DNA of 64,000 nt, from assembly GCF_900142605.1 (NCBI RefSeq), contig NZ_FRBL01000005.1, positions 248,001 through 312,000 on the forward strand, read 5' to 3'. The stretch is from Chitinophaga jiangningensis (GTDB lineage Bacteria; Bacteroidota; Bacteroidia; Chitinophagales; Chitinophagaceae). A program made the position numbers and the translations under genes. The notes beneath the pieces are model-generated. The model was not told the DNA's origin and did no database searches. It saw nothing but the letters and a program-made list of their open reading frames with translations. Positions 43,432-50,912 of the stretch are shown here, piece after piece; positions within the stretch are counted from its first letter, which is position 1; each line of letters opens with the position of its first letter.

Positions 43432-43621
43432 CCGTTTTTACCATATGGTGAAAGCCCTTTTTAGTGAATGATATATTTTAACCGGGGAACGTGTAGAAAA
43501 TCGGGGTTAACGTATAAGTAGTAAAATCACTTTATGAATTTAAATATATGAAGGTTATGGGGGTTAAATCAAGGTAGAGAAAAGGTATCGGGATAAAATG
43601 GACAGGTATTTTCTCCGTGAG
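43432..43621 (-). promoter_or_regulatory. region upstream of copy C with paired repeats
   Basis: Minus-strand ACGTT(AA)CCCCG (43513-43502) and ACGTTCCCCGG (43492-43482) share ACGTT 21 bp apart. They lie 50 bp upstream of the -7 position, two helical turns further than in copies A and D. The rest of the segment holds no gene. Confidence 0.4.
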
Positions 43622-43688
43622 AGAAAGAAAAAAGGGTGGTAAGACTACCGCCCTTGTAATAATTTTAACCATATCCTATGAAAAACCT
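43622..43688 (-). ncRNA. putative small RNA, copy D of a four-copy family
   Basis: Minus strand: the same 20-mer AGGTTTTTCATAGGATATGG as copy A (43688-43669), an A/T stretch, hairpin GGGCGGTA-GTCT-TACCACCC (43653-43634) with one mismatch, then TTTTTTCTTTCTC. The promoter box is 4 bp upstream. Copy C lies about 250 bp downstream in the same direction, making a tandem pair. Confidence 0.6.
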
Positions 43689-43692
43689 AGAA

Positions 43693-43760
43693 CAAAGATA
43701 TATCCTTCATTTTCTCCTGTGTTTTCATTTCCGTGAACGTTATGGTTTTGTTCGTAAAGA
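43693..43760 (-). promoter_or_regulatory. promoter and 21-bp direct repeats of small-RNA copy D
   Basis: TATCTTTG (43700-43693) is an exact -7 box with no -33 TTG. Repeats CGTTCACGG (43739-43731) and TCTTTACGA (43760-43752) lie 21 bp apart and start 30 bp upstream of the box, the same geometry as copy A. The remaining bases to 43895 are AT-rich with nothing recognised. Confidence 0.52.
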
Positions 43761-43895
43761 GAGGATAATGGTAAATATGTTTTTATATTATAAAAAATGT
43801 AATATTATTATTAATAAATAATTAATCTAACTACACATATATAGTTGACTAATTATCAATTAAATGACAGGACTAGATTAGTTCGTATTAATTTT

Positions 43896-44234
43896 TTAAG
43901 CAATGCGCAATCCATTTTCTACCGGAAGCCCGGGCTGCAGGAGGGTTACGGCCTTATCAGCACCTATCGCACCTAATACGAGGCATTCCGACATAAACTT
44001 GGCTATCTGCTTTTTAGGGAAATTTACGACTGCAACGATCTGTTTTCCGAGGAGTTCTTCTTTTTTATAGCGAACGGTAATTTGAGCGGAGGATTTACGA
44101 AGTCCGATTTCCGGACCAAAATCTATTACCAGTTGATAGGAGGGGTTACGAGCCTCCGGGAAGTCATTTACTTCCACAATCGTCCCTACTCTCATTTCTA
44201 CTTTTTCAAAATCCTGCCAGGTGATCAATTCCAT
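43896..44234 (-). CDS. csaA: tRNA-binding protein, CsaA family
   Basis: A 112-residue OB-fold protein: the N-terminal LITWQDFEKVEMRVGTIVEV and SYQLVIDFG, then KSSAQITVRYKKEELLGKQI and VVNFPKKQIAKFMSECLVLG are the CsaA/EMAP tRNA-binding signature. CsaA is a dimer that binds tRNA and has been linked to chaperone activity in export in Bacillus. Single gene on the minus strand. Confidence 0.92.
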   Translation of the reverse strand: MELITWQDFEKVEMRVGTIVEVNDFPEARNPSYQLVIDFGPEIGLRKSSAQITVRYKKEELLGKQIVAVVNFPKKQIAKFMSECLVLGAIGADKAVTLLQPGLPVENGLRIA

Positions 44235-44400
44235 GCTGTCGAGTTATTTAATAAAAATAAAGATCATTATGCAAAATGTCAAGCTAAAAAATAAAGATAT
44301 CTAGTGCAAAAACCCTTGATATTTCTACGTTTTAAGCATCAGTCTGGCATAATTATTGGTCCTTATTTTATCAAATTTTAGGTTAAAAAATAGGTTAAAG

Positions 44401-44436
44401 CGAAAGAACCCCACCTGCACAGGTGGGGTTCTTTCG
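44401..44436. terminator. terminator after lptC
   Basis: CGAAAGAACCCCACCTG and CAGGTGGGGTTCTTTCG arms (17 bp) around two bases. It lies 24 bp past the lptC stop on the minus strand. Confidence 0.8.
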
Positions 44437-44459
44437 TTTATGCAATTACGTTATAGCCG

Positions 44460-45209
44460 TTAATGTAATGTGGTGTCTTTTTTTACCTTCAGCAGCGCCG
44501 GGCGCGGGCGGGTAACATTAGGTGCTAATACCGGGGCATTGCCTCCTGCCTGTACTCCGGTGGGTATGGGAGATGTTGGTGCCGCAGGTGCTACAGTAGT
44601 AGTAGCCGGAGCAGGAGCAGCCGGGGTAGCCGAAGATGGCACCGCATTTACGGTAGAATCCTCAGACATGGATGTACTGTCTTCTAAAGTAATAGGTCCA
44701 CTTACACTCAATATCTTCTTTACAGAAAAGTCCTCATTCGCTTCCAGGCCCCAGCCATGTAACTGAGAAGTAGGAGTAGTAATGAATACTTCTTTGGTAG
44801 AATAGAAGATTTTGCGGTGTGGGTCATAATTAAGCTCGTTACTTTCCAGCTTTTCACCTTTTACGGTAATCAGCTCCACGCTGTCGCGCAGATACACGAA
44901 GCCTTCTTCCTCCATATACTTACCATGTTTAGCGGTAAGGGTGCTGGTAAGGTTTAACAGGGAATCGTACATCAACACCTTTAGACCCTGCTTAAATTCC
45001 ACATAGCTGGGTCTTTCAAGGCTCCTTTCCATCACGGGTGCCGTGAGCTTGGCGCTCACCCTGCCTCCCTGGCTGAAAATAGTTACGATATCCGTTCCGT
45101 TTTCCACGGCGGCCTTCTTGGCATCAAACGCCATTACCGCACCAATATCATTTTCACAGCTGCTCAGGAGCGCTGCTAACAACAAGCAATATGAAATCCT
45201 TTTAATCAT
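44460..45209 (-). CDS. lptC: LPS export protein LptC-like lipoprotein
   Basis: A 249-residue envelope protein with lipobox LLAALLSSC (cysteine about residue 18). The LptC beta-jellyroll follows (FSQGGRVSAKLTAPVMERS, YVEFKQGLKVLMYDSLLN, LTAKHGKYMEEEGFVYLRDS, LNYDPHRKIFYSTKEVFI). It carries LPS from the inner-membrane LptBFG to LptA. The C-terminal 70 residues are a Pro/Ala/Thr-rich tail not needed for the fold. E. coli LptC has a membrane anchor instead of a lipid; the lipid form is common in Bacteroidota. It follows the barrel-protein gene (111 bp). Confidence 0.86.
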   Translation of the reverse strand: MIKRISYCLLLAALLSSCENDIGAVMAFDAKKAAVENGTDIVTIFSQGGRVSAKLTAPVMERSLERPSYVEFKQGLKVLMYDSLLNLTSTLTAKHGKYMEEEGFVYLRDSVELITVKGEKLESNELNYDPHRKIFYSTKEVFITTPTSQLHGWGLEANEDFSVKKILSVSGPITLEDSTSMSEDSTVNAVPSSATPAAPAPATTTVAPAAPTSPIPTGVQAGGNAPVLAPNVTRPRPALLKVKKDTTLH

Positions 45210-45320
45210 GGATCTGTTAAAAAAGAAATGCAGTGAATGCGAGGCGAAGATAAAAAGAATTTACCTCCCCAACCATACACTGCATTACTATTGAGTTATG
45301 TAGCCTAACAGGCTTGCCTG

Positions 45321-46619
45321 CTAGTCGTATTTACGTTTAATAAACCATCTGTCGCTCAGCGTAAAGCCGATAGAAATGCGATAAACGGTTTCTTTCAGTG
45401 CTGTTTCCGAGTTGCCACGGTGAGCCACTTCCAAAGCCAGATTCAGCATACTGTACTGGTTGCTGTAAGGCAGGCGGCGAACCGGTAAACCGGCACCGAT
45501 AGTTGCCCCGAATAGAGGCATGTCCTTCTCTTTCAGGTAAATATAGTCCTTACCGTAGTAAGCACCCAGACGGTAAGCTACACGATTCCAATAGCCGCTC
45601 AGCGCATTCAGGTTGGGAACGAACTGACCACCGACAGACATCTTATAGCTATTCTGGGTTTCAGGGTCCGGTGTTCCGAACACCTTGAAGTTATCCTGCC
45701 AGCTGGTGGTATTGAAGTCAGCACCCACCTGCCATTTATCCGCCTTACGCAGCATAAAGCCACCCCCAAATTCTGTTGGATATACCACGGTCCCCTTGGC
45801 ACCTTTGGTATATAATACGGTATCCTGGTTGGTAAAAGCGTTTGTAGAAGCATCGTAGATAACTGACTCATGAAGTTGCGCTCTTCTGGCACTCATGTTC
45901 TGGTTCAGGCTTCCACTGGCACCCAGCAGGAGGTCCATATCCTTAGTGAGCTTTGCTTTATACTGTACCCCGGCCTTATAGAAAAAGCTGTTGTAGCTGA
46001 TCCGATTCATACGGCGGGAAGCAAAAATGGTATTGCCCGGATAGATAATAGTGGTATTATTTTCCAGGTTACCAAAAAGATACCCGATATTCACCCCGAT
46101 AGAGAAGTTACCAATCCCCACACCTGTACCTGCATACACCTGGTACAAACCGCCACTGCCTTCGTATCGGTTGATCAGCGGTAAGCGCACGGTATCAAAG
46201 AAGTTGCCGGTAACCGGCTCCTGGATATTGTAGGATACTCGAGTAACCGGGCGTAAGCCCAGGTTCATACCCCATTTTTTCTTGATAGGAATACCTAACT
46301 GAAGGTAAGACAGGGTACCAAAACCACTGCTGAAGCTACCACCCCCATCATTGATGTTGCGGGCACCACCTTCAACGGCTATATCTAATGATGTTAAAAG
46401 TAAGTTGGAATAACTCGCCGGGTTGATGAAGTTTACAGACGTGGGATCACTATATGCCTGAGAAACACCACCCATACCGCGATTGACAATATTCTGGTTA
46501 TTATTCAGATCACCCAGTCCGTAACGGGAATATGGTGAATTATCCTGTGCTGTGGCATTATTTGCAAGCAGAAAAACTGCCCCGAATAAACAAAGAATGC
46601 TGGCTTTTGTCCGATGCAT
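45321..46619 (-). CDS. outer-membrane beta-barrel protein
   Basis: A 432-residue exported protein with a signal peptide (cleavage after ATAQ, about residue 25) and alternating beta-strand pattern through to the C-terminus, which ends FTLSDRWFIKRKYD. The start DNSPYSRYGLGDLNNNQNI and the following NRGMGGVSQAYSDP resemble FadL-like or PorV-like Bacteroidota barrel proteins. It lies directly before lptC, a neighbour order often seen in this phylum. No type IX sorting domain is visible. Substrate unknown. Confidence 0.78.
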   Translation of the reverse strand: MHRTKASILCLFGAVFLLANNATAQDNSPYSRYGLGDLNNNQNIVNRGMGGVSQAYSDPTSVNFINPASYSNLLLTSLDIAVEGGARNINDGGGSFSSGFGTLSYLQLGIPIKKKWGMNLGLRPVTRVSYNIQEPVTGNFFDTVRLPLINRYEGSGGLYQVYAGTGVGIGNFSIGVNIGYLFGNLENNTTIIYPGNTIFASRRMNRISYNSFFYKAGVQYKAKLTKDMDLLLGASGSLNQNMSARRAQLHESVIYDASTNAFTNQDTVLYTKGAKGTVVYPTEFGGGFMLRKADKWQVGADFNTTSWQDNFKVFGTPDPETQNSYKMSVGGQFVPNLNALSGYWNRVAYRLGAYYGKDYIYLKEKDMPLFGATIGAGLPVRRLPYSNQYSMLNLALEVAHRGNSETALKETVYRISIGFTLSDRWFIKRKYD

Positions 46620-46791
46620 TGAGTTACAGAATTGTTTTTAAACCCGTTATCAGATTAATTATGGGTCTGCAAATATCTAATTTTTAAGGCGGGAAGCAAA
46701 AAAAACCAAATTACGGCCTGTTAAAACCTCGTTAAAGTTGGCACTTTTTTCTTCGCAAATCCTTACCAGATCATCATCTGCATAAATATTA

Positions 46792-47427
46792 TCAAATATC
46801 ACCGGCCGATAAGTTCCGGAAATGTCCATTCAACTTTACCCGCTCTTTCAGGCGTTCCATTTCCGCCATCATGGGTATTACTTTATGAAGATGTTGCTTC
46901 AAAAATTCCAGTCGTTGCACTTCATAAAAGAGGTGCAACATATTGTATTCCTCTGATAATGAAAGACCTGCATGGTGCGCCACATCATAGGACATGAGCT
47001 GCGGATCTGGTTTAGAGAAAGTTTTATGTACCTGCAAGATGGCATGTAACTCCCGAACACCGTGTAACACCTCTTCCCGAAGTCGCTCACTGACCGACAT
47101 ATCATTCTCCGGATAACTCACAATTGCACCGGCATACAATTTATCAGGTATCTGCTGCACCAGTTCCAGCACTCTGAACACCTTTTCGCCCCGGGTAACA
47201 ATGTCCATTTCCCCATTGTCGTACAACTTTTCCACTTTTTCCACTTTTACCAGTGTGCCATACTCCATTACCTTCTTATCCACTACTGCCGGAATACCAA
47301 ATGGCTTCCCTTCCGCAACACATTCGGCCACCATTTGCTTATATTTTGGCTCAAAAACGTGCAGATTCAACTGTTCGCCCGGATAAGCTACTATGCCCAA
47401 AGGAAATATGGGTATAAAATTAGTCAT
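46792..47427 (-). CDS. LON peptidase substrate-binding domain protein
   Basis: A 211-residue protein holding only the N-terminal substrate-binding domain of Lon (FIPIFPLGIVAYPGEQLNLH, FEPKYKQMVAECVAEGKPFG, VVDKKVMEYGTLVKVEKVEK) followed by a helical part. No AAA or protease domain is present, so it is not a protease; such stand-alone proteins are widespread and poorly understood. Single gene, minus strand. Confidence 0.88.
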   Translation of the reverse strand: MTNFIPIFPLGIVAYPGEQLNLHVFEPKYKQMVAECVAEGKPFGIPAVVDKKVMEYGTLVKVEKVEKLYDNGEMDIVTRGEKVFRVLELVQQIPDKLYAGAIVSYPENDMSVSERLREEVLHGVRELHAILQVHKTFSKPDPQLMSYDVAHHAGLSLSEEYNMLHLFYEVQRLEFLKQHLHKVIPMMAEMERLKERVKLNGHFRNLSAGDI

Positions 47428-47726
47428 TGGAACAAGTTATTAAATATGGGCAATATTTTGATCAGCAAATTCTTATATTTCTAAAATACATATCATAAAA
47501 TATTCGTTACTGTGCTTGCAACTGTCTATATTGTAGCCTTTTCATATCATTTTTTTAAGATAACGAAAACCGATGCCACATTATCCGGATGAAGATCGAA
47601 GAAATGTTGAATCTTTGCAGCAGCGACTCCTGGCAGGGGCATTTCTGTAGCAACACTAAATAATTATACGCTTTATGCTGGCACAAACTAATAAGTAACA
47701 GAAACTACAGCTACGACTATTACACT
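47428..47726. other. divergent intergenic region
   Basis: About 300 bp between the LON-domain and glycosyltransferase genes. AATCTTTG at 47611-47618 is one base off a plus-strand -7 box, about 110 bp before the glycosyltransferase start. CAAATTCT facing the LON gene is a weaker match. AT-rich otherwise; no hairpin or ORF of note. Confidence 0.35.
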
Positions 47727-48776
47727 ATGGCACATTACGTTTTCGACTGTGAGAGAATGAAGTATCCCAACACGGGCCTACATACCTATTGCCTGGAACT
47801 GGGGAAAGCAATGCTCCAACAACTTATGCCTTCAGAGGAAATGAGTTTTTTTGTAAACTTTAAGCAAAAACCCGATTTTGGACCTGGTGCCAAATACCTG
47901 GAGCAGAAATTATATCAGAAGTATTTCATGCCCTATCGGGATCACTATGATGTATGGCATTCCACTTACCAAACCTCCCGATATAAACCGGGGAACAGCA
48001 AAACCAACCGCATACTTACCATACATGATCTCAACTTCCTTTACGAGGCAAAAACGGATGCCAAAAGGAAAAAGTTGCTCAAACAGGTGCAGGATACAGT
48101 AAATTCCAGCCGGTATGTAATTGCCATTTCAGCATTTGCGAAAAATGATGTAGAGCAGCATTTAGACCTGGGCAACACACCCATTAAAGTAATTCACAAT
48201 GGAATAAACGTCGCCGAATTCCCTGGATATGATGCTCCTCCCTATAAACCTGCCAAGCCTTTTATTTTCGCCATCGGCACCGTAATTCCTAAGAAAAATT
48301 TCCACGTACTGCCCTGCCTGTTGCAACATAATGATTACGAACTGGTAATTGCGGGGAGCATACGGGAATCGTACCTGAGCGAAATTATGCGCGAAGCGGC
48401 ATTCTACGGCGTCACCGACCGGGTAAAAGTAATTGGCCCGGTAAAGGATGAGGACAAATACTGGTATCTTAAGAACTGTACGGCGTTTGCATTCCCTTCA
48501 CTGGCGGAAGGATTCGGAATTCCGCCAATCGAAGCCATGCACTTTGGCAAACCGGTTTTCCTTTCGGATAAAACCAGTCTGCCCGAAATCGGTGGAGATG
48601 CGGCCTACTACTTCAGGACTTTTGAGCCGGCAGACATGCAGCGGGTGTTTGCAGCAGGCATGCACCACTACCAGGAAACTATGCCTGTAGAGCGAATTAA
48701 GGCCCATGCCAATCAATTCTGCTGGAAAAATGCCGCAAGTCAATACCTGGAGATCTACCGAACATTTGTTCGATAA
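47727..48776 (+). CDS. glycosyltransferase family 1/4-type
   Basis: A 349-residue GT-B glycosyltransferase. The C-terminal nucleotide-sugar domain has FIFAIGTVIPKKNFHVLPCL, the ELVIAGSIRESYLS block and PSLAEGFGIPPIEAM with the family's E-x7-E-like pair (E in AEGFG and E in PIEAM). The N-terminal acceptor domain begins HYVFDCERMKYPNTGLHTYC. It probably adds a sugar to LPS, exopolysaccharide or glycolipid at the inner membrane; no polysaccharide locus surrounds it. The following meaB has its own promoter inside the end of this gene. Confidence 0.87.
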   Translation: MAHYVFDCERMKYPNTGLHTYCLELGKAMLQQLMPSEEMSFFVNFKQKPDFGPGAKYLEQKLYQKYFMPYRDHYDVWHSTYQTSRYKPGNSKTNRILTIHDLNFLYEAKTDAKRKKLLKQVQDTVNSSRYVIAISAFAKNDVEQHLDLGNTPIKVIHNGINVAEFPGYDAPPYKPAKPFIFAIGTVIPKKNFHVLPCLLQHNDYELVIAGSIRESYLSEIMREAAFYGVTDRVKVIGPVKDEDKYWYLKNCTAFAFPSLAEGFGIPPIEAMHFGKPVFLSDKTSLPEIGGDAAYYFRTFEPADMQRVFAAGMHHYQETMPVERIKAHANQFCWKNAASQYLEIYRTFVR

Positions 48777-48798
48777 AGGACCCGATATCCTATTTTTG
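48766..48798 (+). promoter_or_regulatory. promoter of meaB
   Basis: TTG at 48766-48768 and TATTTTTG at 48791-48798, 22 nt apart. The last base of the box is the G of GTG 48798, so that GTG cannot start translation of this transcript; ATG 48822 must. Confidence 0.68.
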
Positions 48799-48821
48799 TG
48801 AATAAATCAGGAGCGTCATTC

Positions 48822-49724
48822 ATGCATCAGCAATATATATCCGGTCTGTTAAATGGTAATATCAAATCCCTGGCAAGATGTATATCGCTGGTGGAGAACG
48901 AAGCAACCGGATACGAAGCACTGCTGGAGGCCCTTCCCGAGCACTCACCTACTAAAGTGATTGGAATTACCGGCCCGCCGGGGGCCGGTAAAAGCACCCT
49001 GGTAAATGCACTTATCCAACATCTGCTTTCCATCGGAAAAAAAATAGCCATTATAGCTGTAGATCCTTCCTCTCCGTTTAATTATGGAGCCCTGCTGGGC
49101 GACCGGATAAGAATGAGTCAGCATTACAATAATCCAAATGTGTTTATTCGATCGATGGCCAGCCGGGGAGCCCTTGGCGGACTCAGCCCCAAAATTATCG
49201 AGGTCAGCGACCTGGTAAAAGCGGCCGGATTCGACTATCTTTTTATCGAAACGGTAGGAGTTGGGCAGAGCGAAGTCGAAATTGCCGGAATCGCAGATAC
49301 AACTATCGTGGTGGTAGTTCCGGAGGCAGGCGACGAAATTCAGACCATGAAAGCTGGCCTGATGGAGATAGCCGACATCTTTGTGGTGAACAAAGCCGAC
49401 CGTGCAAATGCAGATGAATTTGTAAAGAACCTCCGAATACTTGCGCATACACGTCAGCACGACGGATGGGAAATACCGGTGGTAAAATCAGTGGCAACCC
49501 AACAGCAAGGCATACACGAAATTACGGAGGCAATTAACAAACACCAGCAACTGGTGACTCATCACCAACATCGGCACTCCTTACTGCTTGCGGAAAAAGC
49601 ATACCAGCTGATTCAACATCGCCGCATGAAGAATATCAGTAAAAAAACATTGCAGGAAGAAATAGCGGCACAACTTCACCAATCTTCGTTTAACCTTTAT
49701 AGTTATATCAGATCTAAAAGCTGA
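48822..49724 (+). CDS. meaB: methylmalonyl-CoA mutase-associated GTPase MeaB
   Basis: G3E P-loop GTPase of 300 residues that guards methylmalonyl-CoA mutase and its cobalamin cofactor. Walker A GITGPPGAGKSTLVNALI, the VDPSSPFNYGALLGDRIRM switch, FIETVGVGQSEVEIA (base-sensing/Walker B) and VVNKADRANADEF are visible. ATG 48822 was chosen over GTG 48798 because the promoter box overlaps the GTG. The mutase genes are not in the window. It is followed after 2 bp by an AlkD-like gene. Confidence 0.93.
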   Translation: MHQQYISGLLNGNIKSLARCISLVENEATGYEALLEALPEHSPTKVIGITGPPGAGKSTLVNALIQHLLSIGKKIAIIAVDPSSPFNYGALLGDRIRMSQHYNNPNVFIRSMASRGALGGLSPKIIEVSDLVKAAGFDYLFIETVGVGQSEVEIAGIADTTIVVVVPEAGDEIQTMKAGLMEIADIFVVNKADRANADEFVKNLRILAHTRQHDGWEIPVVKSVATQQQGIHEITEAINKHQQLVTHHQHRHSLLLAEKAYQLIQHRRMKNISKKTLQEEIAAQLHQSSFNLYSYIRSKS

Positions 49725-49726
49725 AC

Positions 49727-50389
49727 ATGGAATACCTTCAACTGATTGTCCGCGAATTTGAAACTGCTGCTAATGCCACAGACGCAATAGCCATGAAAAA
49801 ATACATGCGCGATCAGTTTGAATTCTGCGGTATTAAATCCCCCCGCCGGAAACTCATACTCCGTGAATTGAAAGCAACCCACGGTGTACCTCCCATTGCT
49901 GATATGCCTGCATTGGTAAAGGCATTGTGGAAGCTTCCCCAGCGTGAATATCAATATGCTGCCGTTGATATGATGCAGCCCATGCATAAGCAATTCATTC
50001 CCGATCACTTACCGTTATTCGAATTTATGATGCTGGAAAAATCGTGGTGGGATACGGTAGATAATATCCTGAGTGCATTAGTATCTCCCTGGTTTAAAAA
50101 ATTCCCCGAACTAAGAGCAGCTGTTACTGATCGCTGGATTGCGAGTGATAACAGGTGGTTGCAGCGGGGTGCTATTATTTATCAGAACGGTTGGAAATTG
50201 CAGACGGATGAGAAAGTGATGTTCCAGTATATTTTACAATGTAACCACTCCAAAGAATTCTTCATACAGAAGGCCATAGGATGGGCACTGCGGGAATATT
50301 CCAAGGTAAACCCGGCGGCGGTAAAAAAGTTTGTGGCCCAACATCCGCTGGCTCCGCTCAGCAAGCGGGAAGCCTTACGATTGTTATAA
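49727..50389 (+). CDS. DNA alkylation repair protein, AlkD-like
   Basis: A 220-residue all-helical HEAT-like repeat protein of the AlkC/AlkD superfamily, which excises alkylated bases. Recognisable: MKKYMRDQFEFCGIKSPRRK, LWKLPQREYQYAAVDMM, EKSWWDTVDNILSALVSPWF, DNRWLQRGAIIYQNGWK and the C-terminal FIQKAIGWALREYSKVNP. The W-W-D triad and the R in the last helices fit the DNA-binding face. It begins 2 bp after meaB in the same direction, so they are probably co-transcribed; no functional link is known. Confidence 0.92.
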   Translation: MEYLQLIVREFETAANATDAIAMKKYMRDQFEFCGIKSPRRKLILRELKATHGVPPIADMPALVKALWKLPQREYQYAAVDMMQPMHKQFIPDHLPLFEFMMLEKSWWDTVDNILSALVSPWFKKFPELRAAVTDRWIASDNRWLQRGAIIYQNGWKLQTDEKVMFQYILQCNHSKEFFIQKAIGWALREYSKVNPAAVKKFVAQHPLAPLSKREALRLL

Positions 50390-50400
50390 GTTTATAGCAG

Positions 50401-50434
50401 TTGAACCCCTCAAGCAGAAAAAATGTTATCTTTG
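50401..50434 (+). promoter_or_regulatory. promoter of the SMR exporter transcript
   Basis: TTG at 50401-50403 and TATCTTTG at 50427-50434, spaced 23 nt. The predicted start near 50438 gives a leader of about 148 nt before the SMR gene. Confidence 0.65.
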
Positions 50435-50437
50435 CGG

Positions 50438-50585
50438 CATGCGAACCTTTACTACAGGCATATTAATCGCGTACGCAGTTTTCAATTACGGTCTCTAATT
50501 ATTGACTGTAGGGCATTCTACGCCCATACCTCTCTCTGAATATTACATTGTAATTTTTATTTTCTCATTTATAAATCTGGTTATT
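50438..50585 (+). promoter_or_regulatory. structured leader of the SMR exporter with short upstream ORF
   Basis: The leader is long for this genome. CTACAG (50452-50457) pairs with CTGTAG (50506-50511) to close a 60-nt domain. The same GTAG (50508-50511) can instead pair with CTAC (50518-50521), and GGGC (50511-50514) with GCCC (50522-50525), so the two states exclude each other, as in riboswitches. A 19-codon ORF (50439-50498, MRTFTTGILIAYAVFNYGL) lies inside. No match to a known guanidine riboswitch consensus was seen. Confidence 0.45.
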
Positions 50586-50912
50586 ATGGCTTGGTTATTC
50601 CTTTTCATTGGGGGATTATTTGAAGTAGGCTTTACCATCTCACTGAAGTATTCCGAAAATTTCTCAAAGCTATGGCCTTCCATTAGTTTCTTTATCTGTA
50701 TTTCACTGAGCTTCTTTTTCCTGAATAAAGCTATTAACAATGGATTACCCATAGGTACGTCTTATGCAGTATGGACGGGCATCGGTGCAGCTGGTACCGC
50801 TATTGCAGGTATGATTTTCTTTAAGGAGCCGGCAGCCTTATGGCGTATCTTTTTTATCGCTACGCTGATTGCTTCCATCGTAGGTTTAAAATTCGTTTCC
50901 GGCGGCGAGTAA
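50586..50912 (+). CDS. SMR family exporter, Gdx/SugE type
   Basis: Small multidrug resistance protein of 108 residues with four membrane helices. GGLFEVGFTISLKYSENFSK includes the essential glutamate of helix 1 and the LKYS-x-F pattern of the guanidinium exporters (Gdx, formerly SugE); PIGTSYAVWTGIGAAGTAIA is the helix-3/4 signature of the same group. It probably exports guanidinium in exchange for protons. The frame runs back to 50502, but ATG 50586 begins helix 1. The 3' end overlaps the convergent ClC gene by 27 bp. Confidence 0.88.
   Translation: MAWLFLFIGGLFEVGFTISLKYSENFSKLWPSISFFICISLSFFFLNKAINNGLPIGTSYAVWTGIGAAGTAIAGMIFFKEPAALWRIFFIATLIASIVGLKFVSGGE

Noticed and set aside
48798..48821. 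GTG start for meaB at 48798
   Set aside because: The GTG is overlapped by the promoter box, so it would not be in the mRNA from that promoter.
50438..50585. Known guanidine riboswitch (classes I-III) before the SMR gene
   Set aside because: The consensus motifs of these classes were not found; only generic alternative stems are visible.
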